Positions 34,943 to 43,187 of a DNA stretch of 64,000 nucleotides are shown here, in pieces; within the stretch, counting starts at the first letter, position 1; each line of letters opens with the position of its first letter. The notes beneath the pieces were generated by a model. It saw nothing but the letters and a program-made list of their open reading frames with translations, searched no databases and was not told where the DNA came from. The DNA comes from Pseudomonadota bacterium (GTDB taxonomy: Bacteria > Pseudomonadota > Gammaproteobacteria > Steroidobacterales > SZUA-146), in the NCBI GenBank assembly GCA_039028935.1, contig JBCCHD010000009.1:1-64000 (forward strand), written 5' to 3'. The translations under genes and the position numbers were made by a program.

Positions 34943-35266
34943 GCTGGAATTTCCGTTGCGTTGCCGCTTTATTGTTGTATGGGAACAAACACCGATCATT
35001 GGAATCTATACTTTTTTCTCATAAGTTACTAGAAAACATTATATTTATGTAACACGATGAGTAAAAAGGCGAGTGCGTCGTGCGGCTCGGTCCACCGGCA
35101 ATCCAGCAGCGCCTGTTCAGCCATGATCCCTTGAAATCGGCACGCGGTTGGGGGCCATCGAATCAACCCCCAAATTCGTGAACCGCACCCTGTTCGCGGA
35201 CGCGAGCTGTGGTAAACTCGCTCGCGCTAGTTATTGATTGATCAATGTTTTTGGAGAATTTTCACC
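34943..35266. other. Divergent intergenic region
   Basis: A 324-base gap without a gene. AT-rich DNA at 35005-35065 holds a reverse-strand promoter. A hairpin TTGGGGG/CCCCCAA lies at 35148-35154 and 35167-35173 with a 12-base loop. A TAAACT hexamer preceded by TGG (around 35212) may be an extended -10 for the export gene, and the perfect palindrome ATTGATCAAT is at 35237-35246, just before the ribosome binding site GGAG (35253-35256). Confidence 0.5.
35038..35065 (-). promoter_or_regulatory. Reverse-strand promoter for the TPR lipoprotein
   Basis: Read on the minus strand, TTTACT (35065-35060) and a perfect TATAAT (35043-35038) are 16 bases apart. The start would be near 35031, about 90 bases ahead of the ATG at 34942. 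Confidence 0.45.
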
Positions 35267-35890
35267 ATGTTGCAGCGGCCCAATATTTTCGTCCTCCTAA
35301 TTTCGCTTCTGGCGCTTTCCGCGTGCGCAGGCAGCGCACCTAGAGTGGATACATCGACGGCGGAGCCAGTTGCCACCCAGTCTGTTGAAAATTATGCGAT
35401 CGGACCGGGAGACAACCTGGACGTACACGTGTGGCGACATGAGGATTTGTCCCGCGTGGTGCCGGTTCGCCCGGACGGGAAGATCTCCACGCCGCTGGTT
35501 GAAGACATGCGTGCGGCCGGCAAGACCGCCAGCGAACTCGCCCGGGACATCGAGGCGCAGCTCTCCGAATACATCAAAACCCCGAAGGTTACGGTTATCG
35601 TGACCGGCTTTGTGGGTCAAACCAACGACCAAATACGCGTGATTGGCATGGGCGGCCAACCTCGGGCCATTTCTTACACGGCCAATATGTCGCTCCTCGA
35701 CGTCATGATCGCAGTCGGTGGATTGTCTGAATTTGCTGCGCCGCGTCGATCCAAAATCCTGCGTCGAGTGAATGGGGAGGGCACGGAGATTCCGGTACGG
35801 CCTGATCTGCTGCTCGAGCGTGGGGATATTCGTTATGACATTCCGATGCGACCGGGCGATGTACTGATCATCCCTGAATCGCGATTTTAA
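35267..35890 (+). CDS. XrtA-associated polysaccharide export lipoprotein (Wza/EpsD-like)
   Basis: A 207-residue lipoprotein. The ATG at 35267 gives MLQRPNIFVLLISLLALSAC, with Cys20 as the lipidated residue. The polysaccharide-export domain begins at YAIGPGDNLDVHVWRHEDL and an SLBB-like domain follows (RVIGMGGQPRAISY, then RPGDVLIIPESRF at the end). It is short, as expected for the PEP-CTERM-associated subfamily, and lacks the long C-terminal helix of E. coli Wza. It would form the periplasmic and outer-membrane exit for the polysaccharide with the downstream chain-length protein and barrel. Confidence 0.94.
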   Translation: MLQRPNIFVLLISLLALSACAGSAPRVDTSTAEPVATQSVENYAIGPGDNLDVHVWRHEDLSRVVPVRPDGKISTPLVEDMRAAGKTASELARDIEAQLSEYIKTPKVTVIVTGFVGQTNDQIRVIGMGGQPRAISYTANMSLLDVMIAVGGLSEFAAPRRSKILRRVNGEGTEIPVRPDLLLERGDIRYDIPMRPGDVLIIPESRF

Positions 35891-35911
35891 ATTTAACAAA
35901 ATACGACGTTA

Positions 35912-35954
35912 CGTGATCTACATCACGGATACTTTTAGCTATCTCATTGATACT
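35912..35954 (+). promoter_or_regulatory. CRP-type site and promoter ahead of the chain-length gene
   Basis: CGTGATCTACATCACG (35912-35927) is a near-perfect CRP/Vfr-type palindrome: GTGA-N6-TCAC with TCTACA in the centre. A possible -10, GATACT (35949-35954, four of six), would place the start near 35961 and the palindrome centre at about -41.5, the class II activator position. Located in the 92-base gap between the export and chain-length genes. Confidence 0.55.
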
Positions 35955-35982
35955 TCGTTAACGGAAATACCAAGATAAGGTC

Positions 35983-37578
35983 ATGGCTGAAATAATTGCT
36001 CAAATTATGGCGCACTTGCGGGGCATGTGGCGCTTTCGCTGGTGGGCGCTACTGGGTAGCTGGGTGTTGTGTATGCTCGGCTTCATCTGGGTGTACACGC
36101 TGCCAAACATGTATGAATCGAGTACGCGTGTGTACGTCGACATGCAGTCGGCGCTCGGCGATGCGATTCGCGGGCTGGGTAGCAGCAGCGACGTGCGTGA
36201 AGAAGTGCAGATGAAACTTAGCGAGATGGTGTCGATTCCCAATCTCAAAAAAGTGGCGCGTGACACCGATATGGATTTGCGAGCCACCACGCCGCTGGCG
36301 ATGGAAAAGCTCGTCGAGCGATTGCGCAACACCATCGAGCTGCGCAGCCTCCAAAACGGATCGCTTTATTCGATTACCTATCACGATCGTGATCCCGAGA
36401 TGGCGCAGCGTGTCGTGCAAACCATGCTAAGCGACTTCGTTGGCGGCAGTTTGCGCGAGAACAACCGCGATACCACCGAAGCGATGCGGTTTCTTGAAGA
36501 GCAGATTGCCATCTACGAAAAGCGACTGCTCGATGCGGAAAAAGGCCTGGCCGACTTCAAGAAAGAGAACGTTGGTTTAATGCCAGGTTCACAGGGCGAT
36601 TACTACACCCGACTGGAAACCGCACAAAGCAATCTGCAGGGATTGGAGTTGCAGTATCGCCTCAAGCTCAACACGCGGGATGAATTGATCGCTCAACTCG
36701 AGGGCGAAGAACCCACCTTCGGTCTGGACCCGACGAGCACCGCCGCACCGTCGGCCGGTCCGGGCGGTTCCACGGTGGACGCCCAAATCGCCGAACTCGA
36801 GCTCTCTTTGGCACAGTTGAAACTCAGTCTTACGGATCGTCATCCGGATGTGATTTCCACACGCGAGACCATTGAGACCCTTAAAGCGCAACGGGAGCAG
36901 GAGCTTTCTCAGCGCGCCACCGTGCTTCCCGATCGTCCGGCCTTTAATCCGCTTGACCAGAATCCGGTGTATCAGTCGATGAAAATTCAGCTGAGCAACA
37001 CCGAAATCGAGTTGGGCGAATTGCGCATTAACTTGCAGCAGGCTCGCTCTGAAGTGGCCAACTTGCGGCGCTTGGTCGACACCATTCCGGAGGTTGAGGC
37101 GCAGCTCAGTCGACTCAACCGCGATTATGATGTGACCCGCACCTATCACGACGATTTGCTAAATCGACTTGAGGCGGCGCGCCTTGGAGAAGATGCCAAT
37201 GCGCAAAGCGACGACATTAAATTCCAGGTGCTGGATCCACCGGTGTTGCCACTCGACCCAACCGGCCCAAATCGTCCGCTGTTTTTGACCGCGGTGTTGA
37301 TGGCCAGTTTGGTTTTTGGTCTTGCCATTTCATTTTTACTCGATCAGCTCAGGCCCGTATTTAGCACTCGCAGCGAACTGCGACGTAAAACCGGGTTGCC
37401 TGTGCTTGGCACGATCGGCGTGGTGCTCATGCCGCATCAGCGAATATCGACGCGACTGCAGACCGTGGCGTTTGCGGTGGGTTTGTTGGCGCTCATCGGC
37501 GCGTTTTTCGGAGTGTTGGTGATGGAGGACAGACTGGTGGAATTAGCCAGCGGCTTGCAGGGACGTGAAAGCGCATGA
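35983..37578 (+). CDS. XrtA-associated chain-length determinant (Wzz/GumC-like)
   Basis: A 531-residue inner-membrane protein. N-terminal membrane segment about 18-40, a long periplasmic Wzz domain with coiled coils (LEEQIAIYEKRLLDAEKGL, then QLSRLNRDYDVTRTYHDDLL), and two C-terminal membrane segments (about 427-447 and 491-513). The conserved proline-rich LDPPVLPLDPTGPNRP precedes the last part. It sets polymer length and passes the chain to the export lipoprotein; the tyrosine kinase that controls it is encoded next, overlapping by 4 bases. Confidence 0.95.
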   Translation: MAEIIAQIMAHLRGMWRFRWWALLGSWVLCMLGFIWVYTLPNMYESSTRVYVDMQSALGDAIRGLGSSSDVREEVQMKLSEMVSIPNLKKVARDTDMDLRATTPLAMEKLVERLRNTIELRSLQNGSLYSITYHDRDPEMAQRVVQTMLSDFVGGSLRENNRDTTEAMRFLEEQIAIYEKRLLDAEKGLADFKKENVGLMPGSQGDYYTRLETAQSNLQGLELQYRLKLNTRDELIAQLEGEEPTFGLDPTSTAAPSAGPGGSTVDAQIAELELSLAQLKLSLTDRHPDVISTRETIETLKAQREQELSQRATVLPDRPAFNPLDQNPVYQSMKIQLSNTEIELGELRINLQQARSEVANLRRLVDTIPEVEAQLSRLNRDYDVTRTYHDDLLNRLEAARLGEDANAQSDDIKFQVLDPPVLPLDPTGPNRPLFLTAVLMASLVFGLAISFLLDQLRPVFSTRSELRRKTGLPVLGTIGVVLMPHQRISTRLQTVAFAVGLLALIGAFFGVLVMEDRLVELASGLQGRESA

Positions 37579-38546
37579 GTATTGTAGAGAAGGCGGTTAA
37601 GAAACATCGTAAGGACGGCAAGAAGCCCTCCGGCGATGCGAGTCAGAAGGCGCAGGAAACCGTGCGGCTGCAACCACACGAAGAAGCGACGCTTATTCCG
37701 GCAGAGGAATCGCTGGAGCAAACTACCGAGGAAGCGACGCACGACAAGCACGGTCGCACCATCGTGCCCAGCGGTGATGACAATAACAATGGATTGCCCG
37801 CGCTCCATAAGCAGCGCGTGCTGCATCTGGATTTTGATGCGCTGCGAGAAGCCAGTATTGTGCCGGCCGAAGACCTTGCGCCGCACATGGCTGACGAGTT
37901 TCGGCGTATTAAGCGGCCGCTGATCGCGAATGCATTCGGTAAGGGTGTGGTGCCGGTTGAGAACGGTAATCTGCTGATGTTATGCAGCGCGTTTTCAGGA
38001 GAAGGCAAAACCTTTACGTCAGTGAATCTCGCTATGAGTCTGGCCCTTGAGCGTGAGCGTACCGTGTTGCTTATTGATGCGGACGTGGCCAAACCCCATA
38101 TCAGCCGCGCACTGGGCATCGATCAGCAGCGTGGATTGATGGATCTGTTGACTGACGACTCACTCGACATCGGTGACGTGCTTGTTCAAACGGACATGCC
38201 GGGCTTGCGCATTTTACCGGCGGGCACCCGCCACCAGTATTCAACCGAGTACCTTGCCAGCGACAAGATGCAAGAGCTGATGGATGAACTGGCGGGCCGT
38301 TATCCTAATCGCATGATCATTTTCGATTCGCCACCGTTGTTGCAAACATCGGAGGCGCAGGTGCTCGCCAGTTTGGTGGGGCAGGTCGTTATGGTGATCC
38401 AGGCGGGCAAAACCCCTCAGGCCGCAGTCAATGCAGCGCTGGAAATGATTGATTCGAATAAAGCAATAAATCTAATCCTCAATAAATGTCGTGTGCAGTC
38501 CTCAAACGACTATTACGGTGGGTACTATGGCCAGGAATACAGCTAA
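37575..38546 (+). CDS. XrtA-associated tyrosine autokinase (BY-kinase)
   Basis: A 323-residue cytoplasmic kinase. Walker A is AFSGEGKT (about 143-150), Walker A' is VLLIDADVAKP and Walker B is MIIFDSPPLL. The C-terminus has the tyrosine cluster YYGGYYGQEYS, the autophosphorylation tail of BY-kinases. The first 90 residues are charged and poorly conserved. It works on the adjacent chain-length protein, whose stop overlaps its ATG; its own end overlaps the barrel gene start by 20 bases. Confidence 0.95.
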   Translation: MSIVEKAVKKHRKDGKKPSGDASQKAQETVRLQPHEEATLIPAEESLEQTTEEATHDKHGRTIVPSGDDNNNGLPALHKQRVLHLDFDALREASIVPAEDLAPHMADEFRRIKRPLIANAFGKGVVPVENGNLLMLCSAFSGEGKTFTSVNLAMSLALERERTVLLIDADVAKPHISRALGIDQQRGLMDLLTDDSLDIGDVLVQTDMPGLRILPAGTRHQYSTEYLASDKMQELMDELAGRYPNRMIIFDSPPLLQTSEAQVLASLVGQVVMVIQAGKTPQAAVNAALEMIDSNKAINLILNKCRVQSSNDYYGGYYGQEYS

Positions 38547-40011
38547 CCCGAGAGGCGACGCCAATAGCCGCTCATTCACATCGAAACGTCTGTTGGCTCT
38601 GACCGCTGCCGGCCTAGTTGCGAATGGCGCGTCCGTTTCTGCCGCCGAGTGGGAATTTGCCGCGGATTTGTTTACCGGCATCACCTATACGGACAACTTT
38701 ATCCTGTCGCCACCACCGGGCGAGGACGAAGAGTATGTCTGGGAATTGAGCCCGACGATAATTGCGTCGCGAGACGGCAAGCGTGTCGACATTGAGTTCG
38801 ACTATCGGTTGCAAAGCTTGTTTTACGCTCGGGAAGATCGTCTCAACGAAGCGTATAACTATCTGCAATCGACGCTGCAGGCATTGGTGATTCCTGATTT
38901 TCTATTTTTCGATGCGGACGCCAGTATCAGTCAAACCGTTATTGATCCTCGTGTGGCATCCGGTAACAGTTCGATCAGCGTTAGCGGAAATACCGCCGAA
39001 ACCATGACAATCAATGCGTCGCCTTATATTTTGCGACGTCTCGCCCCGTCCACATTTTTGCGTCTGGGTGCCTCCGCTGGTTTGGTCGAGTACGATGAGC
39101 CTCGCCTGATCGATAACAATCAGCTGGACTACTTTGGTTCGATCACGAACTCAGGCGGAGGAGGGCCGCTCGATTGGTCCTTGGGGTTTACCTCTAAACG
39201 GGTGGAATACGATGTCGATCGCGAGATCGAGCTGGCCCGCTATTCGGCTGAGGTGGGCATTAGAATCAGCCCGCGTACCGAGTTTGTCATGTCCGGGGGC
39301 GAAGACATTAACGATTTTGGTGCCCTGCCTGGCACACGCGTCGCCGAAGGCACGTTTTGGAACGTAGGGTTTCGAGGTGGTTTTGGCGATACGGTGGAAT
39401 TTGACCTGCGCGTTGGCGAGCAGTTTTTTGGTGATTCTTATGGCGTGCAGTTCACGCGTTCGTCCCGCGCACTGACGACCTCACTGAACTATTCGGAAGA
39501 GGCCACGACCATCGGCGCCCAGCAGCTGGATTTTTCCAATGGACTGTCGCTGCTCAATTTGGCTGGCAATTTTGCTAACGAAATCGAAGTGGACGGATTC
39601 GAACTGCCCACACGTGATCCGGAATTGTATATCCGCCGCCGATTGGATTTTAGCAATACGCTTGAATCGGGCCGCAGCTCCATCCGTGCAGGCATCTACT
39701 ACGAAGATCGCAGTTTTATCCGAACTGAGCTGGACGGTGCGCGTGAGAATGTGCGAGGCGCGTCGTTTGAATGGTCTTGGGAATTGGATGGGGCAACCAG
39801 TGTGGCAACCCGCGCAACCTATCAGTTGCTCGATTCAAGAGACGAAGTCAGTCGCCCCGAAGATTTGCGGATCAGCGTACAAATGCGTCGTGAAATTTTG
39901 AATCAAAGCTACATTACCGCGAGCATCGGTCGCAATGAGCGCAATGCGCCACAGGCTAACCAAGAGTATGAAGAGTTGGCTATTCGAATTGGATTCGGTC
40001 GTAGGTTCTAG
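38527..40011 (+). CDS. XrtA-associated outer-membrane beta-barrel protein
   Basis: A 494-residue exported protein. I choose the ATG at 38527 (MARNTANPRGDANSR), inside the end of the kinase gene, because it gives a signal peptide that ends at SVSAAEWEF; cleavage after Ala is likely. The mature part has alternating aromatic strands from ADLFTGITYTDNFILSP to the C-terminal LAIRIGFGRRF, which ends in Phe as outer-membrane barrels do. It belongs to the hypothetical protein family that always accompanies this export set, and probably forms the outer-membrane channel for the polysaccharide. Confidence 0.88.
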   Translation: MARNTANPRGDANSRSFTSKRLLALTAAGLVANGASVSAAEWEFAADLFTGITYTDNFILSPPPGEDEEYVWELSPTIIASRDGKRVDIEFDYRLQSLFYAREDRLNEAYNYLQSTLQALVIPDFLFFDADASISQTVIDPRVASGNSSISVSGNTAETMTINASPYILRRLAPSTFLRLGASAGLVEYDEPRLIDNNQLDYFGSITNSGGGGPLDWSLGFTSKRVEYDVDREIELARYSAEVGIRISPRTEFVMSGGEDINDFGALPGTRVAEGTFWNVGFRGGFGDTVEFDLRVGEQFFGDSYGVQFTRSSRALTTSLNYSEEATTIGAQQLDFSNGLSLLNLAGNFANEIEVDGFELPTRDPELYIRRRLDFSNTLESGRSSIRAGIYYEDRSFIRTELDGARENVRGASFEWSWELDGATSVATRATYQLLDSRDEVSRPEDLRISVQMRREILNQSYITASIGRNERNAPQANQEYEELAIRIGFGRRF

Positions 40012-40019
40012 GACGGACA

Positions 40020-41093
40020 GTGTATTCAGATTTTTATAACTTCAATGGGAAGCCGTTTGCGTTAACGCCCGATTTGCGATTTTTGTTTCGCAGCGAAAGC
40101 CATAAGCGAGCGCTTTCTTACCTGCATTACGGACTGGAGCAAGCCGAGGGATTTGTCGTTATTACTGGCGATATTGGAACCGGTAAAACGCTGCTGATTC
40201 AAGCGCTGCTCGAGGACCTCAAGACGCAGGAGATCGCGACGGCACGAGTAGCGGCTGCAAACCTAACCAAAGAAGAAATAATTCCGATGGTCGCGGCGGC
40301 TTTGAAACAGCCTTATGAAGGTAAAAGCAAAACCGCTTTAATACGTGATCTCGAGCTGTCATTGCGTCGCGCTCGTGAGTATCTAAAGGGTGTGTTGCTG
40401 ATTGTGGATGAAGCCCAAACACTCACACCGGATGCACTCGAGGAGCTGCGCATTCTCTCCAATCTGGAGAGCAACGGCCGAGCCCTCATGCAGATCTTTT
40501 TAGTCGGTCAAAGCGACTTTCGTGAAACGCTGTTGCTCACAGAGATGGAGCCACTGCGTCAGCGCACGGTTGCCTCGTATCACATGGCGCATCTGACGCG
40601 CGCCGAGCTCAAACGCTATATCGGTTTTCGATTGTTGGCCGTCGGCTGGGATGGCAATCCAACGATTGATAATGATGTCTATGATGTTGTCCTCGACTTT
40701 ACCGATGGCATTCCACGGCGCATCAATATTTTTATGGACCGTTTTCTCGTCTATGGGTTTTTGGAAGAGATCAATGAGTTTACCCGTGACCACGCTGAGA
40801 AAGTGGCCGAAGAGTTTTCGAATGAGCTAGCGGGCGATTTTCTGCGCCCGGTATTGCGCGAGCGCGCACTGGCCAAATCAAATGCACAGAAAGAAATGGC
40901 GTTTGATGAGGAGGAAGAGCCAGAAGAGCCGGCGACCAAGGTTAACGGCAGTAACGGTTCCAATGGTCATCGTCAAGCCGATGCCGATCCATCACCGGAT
41001 GACACGTTAAGCTCGCCACTTGAAAAACGACTTCGCGGTTTGGATCGCAAGCTGAAAAAGCTTAGTGAAAAATCCCGCCAACAACGCCGTTAG
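40020..41093 (+). CDS. XrtA-associated ATPase (ExeA-like AAA)
   Basis: A 357-residue protein from a GTG start eight bases after the barrel gene. Starts YSDFYNFNGKPFALTPD, the ExeA/GspA opening. Walker A is GDIGTGKT, Walker B is LLIVDEAQTL, followed by the sensor NGRALMQIFLVGQSD. The last 70 residues are low in order (EEEEPEEPATK, then KRLRGLDRKLKKLSEK). ExeA relatives power assembly of envelope machines; its part in exosortase loci is undetermined. Confidence 0.94.
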   Translation: MYSDFYNFNGKPFALTPDLRFLFRSESHKRALSYLHYGLEQAEGFVVITGDIGTGKTLLIQALLEDLKTQEIATARVAAANLTKEEIIPMVAAALKQPYEGKSKTALIRDLELSLRRAREYLKGVLLIVDEAQTLTPDALEELRILSNLESNGRALMQIFLVGQSDFRETLLLTEMEPLRQRTVASYHMAHLTRAELKRYIGFRLLAVGWDGNPTIDNDVYDVVLDFTDGIPRRINIFMDRFLVYGFLEEINEFTRDHAEKVAEEFSNELAGDFLRPVLRERALAKSNAQKEMAFDEEEEPEEPATKVNGSNGSNGHRQADADPSPDDTLSSPLEKRLRGLDRKLKKLSEKSRQQRR

Positions 41094-41108
41094 TTCCGAG
41101 GTTTGATC

Positions 41109-42005
41109 ATGTCTTCGTATCCCTCTCACTGGATTGAGCAGGCTGACAGGCTGCGCTCTGAACGACCTGTCAACGCGATGAGCGTCGATGTTGAGGACTA
41201 CTTTCAAGTGTCGGCATTTGAAAAGACGATCAAACGCAACGACTGGGATAACTGGGAGCTGCGGGTCGAACGCAGCACCCATCGTGTGCTGGATATCTTC
41301 GACGAGGCTGGTATTAAGTCGACATTTTTTATGCTCGGTTGGGTCGCTGAACGCTGTCCCTCCCTCATCCAGCGTATCGTGAAAGAAGGACATGAGCTTG
41401 CCAGCCACGGCTATGAACACGTGCGCGTCATTCATCAAGATCGGGCGCAATTTGGCGCGGATATCCGTAAAACCAAAGCGCTGCTCGAAGACATGTCAGG
41501 TGTCGCGATAACCGGTTATCGTGCGGCGAGCTATTCGATCGGTCGCGATAATTTATGGGCGCTCGATGAGCTTCACGCAGCGGGGCATGAATACTCATCC
41601 AGTTTGTATCCCATCCGTCACGATTTGTACGGCATGCCCGAGGCGCCTCGGTTTGCGTTTCTTACCGGTGAAAATGGTCTGTTGGAAGTGCCGGTGACGA
41701 CGGCATCATTCGGCGGGCGGAATTTTCCATGCGGCGGCGGCGGGTATTTTCGATTGTTGCCTTATCCGATGTATCGCAAAGCACTACAGAGGGTCAACGC
41801 CGTGGATCAGCAACCTGGTGTGTTTTATTTTCACCCGTGGGAAATCGATCCGGATCAGCCGCGAGTCCCGGGCGCGACTGCTAAAACACGATTTCGTCAC
41901 TATCTTAATCTCAATAGAATGGAAGCGCGCTTGAAGCGTCTGGTACGGGATTTTGCCTGGGACCGGATGGATCGCGTGTTTGCACCAGCAAGGAAGGCAG
42001 CGTAA
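41109..42005 (+). CDS. XrtA-associated polysaccharide deacetylase (DUF3473 type)
   Basis: A 298-residue NodB-family deacetylase. I take the ATG at 41109, seven bases after GAGG. Motif 1 is MSVDVEDYFQVSAFE (Asp pair), motif 2 is HELASHGYEHVRVIH with the two zinc histidines, and RAASYSIGRDN follows. The C-terminal domain of this subfamily is seen from FPCGGGGYFRLLPY to FYFHPWEIDPDQPR. It removes acetyl groups from sugars of the polysaccharide; no signal peptide, so it may act on lipid-linked repeat units in the cytoplasm. It overlaps the next gene by one base (TAATG). Confidence 0.94.
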   Translation: MSSYPSHWIEQADRLRSERPVNAMSVDVEDYFQVSAFEKTIKRNDWDNWELRVERSTHRVLDIFDEAGIKSTFFMLGWVAERCPSLIQRIVKEGHELASHGYEHVRVIHQDRAQFGADIRKTKALLEDMSGVAITGYRAASYSIGRDNLWALDELHAAGHEYSSSLYPIRHDLYGMPEAPRFAFLTGENGLLEVPVTTASFGGRNFPCGGGGYFRLLPYPMYRKALQRVNAVDQQPGVFYFHPWEIDPDQPRVPGATAKTRFRHYLNLNRMEARLKRLVRDFAWDRMDRVFAPARKAA

Positions 42006-43054
42006 TGGCGGCAGCGATTGATCAGCTAGCGGTTGAGGTAAAACAGTTAACGCCCAATGAGTTTGCGCAGTGGAATCAGTGTGTAGATCGCTGTGATGAC
42101 GCAACGTTTTTCCATCGGGCAGAGTGGTTTGACGTTATCTCGCGCGCGTTTCGTCATACGCCGTACTACCTCTATACGGAGCGCGATGGGGAAGTGTCGG
42201 CCATACTCCCGCTCTTTCATACAAAAAGTGTTTTGTTTGGCAATGCCCTGACGTCTGTGCCCTTTTGCGTATATGGCGGCGCGGTTGGGACAAATGAAAT
42301 CGACCGCCAAGCGCTGATTCATGAGGCCTGCCAGATTGCAGCCGGTCTGAATGTGGATGTCTTGGAGCTGCGGAATCGATGTACGCCCGAACAGGGTTGG
42401 CCGGGTAAAGAGTTGTACGTCACTTTCCGGCGTGAGATTGATCCAGATCCCGATGTCAACATGAAGAATATTCCGCGCAAGCAACGGGCAATGGTGCGAA
42501 AGGGCATCAAGCTCGGGCTTACCGCACGCGAGGATCAACACGTAGACGACATGTACGCGTGCTATGCCGAAAGCGTACGGAATCTTGGAACGCCAGTTTT
42601 TCCAAAGCGTTATTTTGCCATTCTCAAAGAAGTTTTTGGTGATGACTGCGAAGTGTTGTCTATCACCCATGACGGTACGCCAGTTGCCGGTGTGATGAGC
42701 TTTTATTTCAAGAACGAAGTACTGCCTTATTACGGTGGTGGTGTGTTTGCGGCACGCAAGCTTTATGCGAATGACTTCATGTACTGGCAGGTCATGGAGA
42801 ACGCGCGGGAAAAAGGTATCACACTGTTTGACTACGGACGGAGCAAAGTCGATTCAGGCTCCTATCGATTTAAGAAGCACTGGGGGTTTGAGCCAGTGCC
42901 TCTTGCGTACTCGTATCATTTGGTTAAAGCGGATGCGGTGCCCAACATCAGCCCGAATAATCCAAAGTACAGAATTTTTGTTGATACCTGGCGCAAGCTG
43001 CCGGTGGGCATCGCCAATCGCGTTGGCCCGTGGCTTGCTCGCCAACTTGGCTGA
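42005..43054 (+). CDS. XrtA-associated FemAB-like N-acyltransferase
   Basis: A 349-residue protein of the FemAB/GNAT-fold group named for exosortase A loci. Family motifs: FHRAEWFDVISRAFRHTPYY, then KNIPRKQRAMVRKGIKLGL and FDYGRSKVDSGSYRFKKHWG near the end. FemAB enzymes add amino acids from aminoacyl-tRNA to cell-wall precursors; here it may acylate an amino sugar. Cytoplasmic. ATG overlaps the stop of the deacetylase gene. A 133-base gap with no clear terminator separates it from the amidotransferase. Confidence 0.94.
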   Translation: MAAAIDQLAVEVKQLTPNEFAQWNQCVDRCDDATFFHRAEWFDVISRAFRHTPYYLYTERDGEVSAILPLFHTKSVLFGNALTSVPFCVYGGAVGTNEIDRQALIHEACQIAAGLNVDVLELRNRCTPEQGWPGKELYVTFRREIDPDPDVNMKNIPRKQRAMVRKGIKLGLTAREDQHVDDMYACYAESVRNLGTPVFPKRYFAILKEVFGDDCEVLSITHDGTPVAGVMSFYFKNEVLPYYGGGVFAARKLYANDFMYWQVMENAREKGITLFDYGRSKVDSGSYRFKKHWGFEPVPLAYSYHLVKADAVPNISPNNPKYRIFVDTWRKLPVGIANRVGPWLARQLG

Positions 43055-43187
43055 TATAGCGATAACCCATTGAGCAGCGTTTTCTGAGCATGGTGCTATT
43101 CACAACACATTCGTTTCACACAGAGCGAGCCGTGTCACCCAATCGTGAAGCGTGCGTCCGTCGCGTCCAATGGCGAGGGTGTCGATA

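Noticed and set aside
35236-35247. The palindrome ATTGATCAAT as an FNR-like site
   Set aside because: It has TTGAT-ATCAA halves with no four-base spacer, so it does not fit the FNR consensus; kept only as a feature of the gap.
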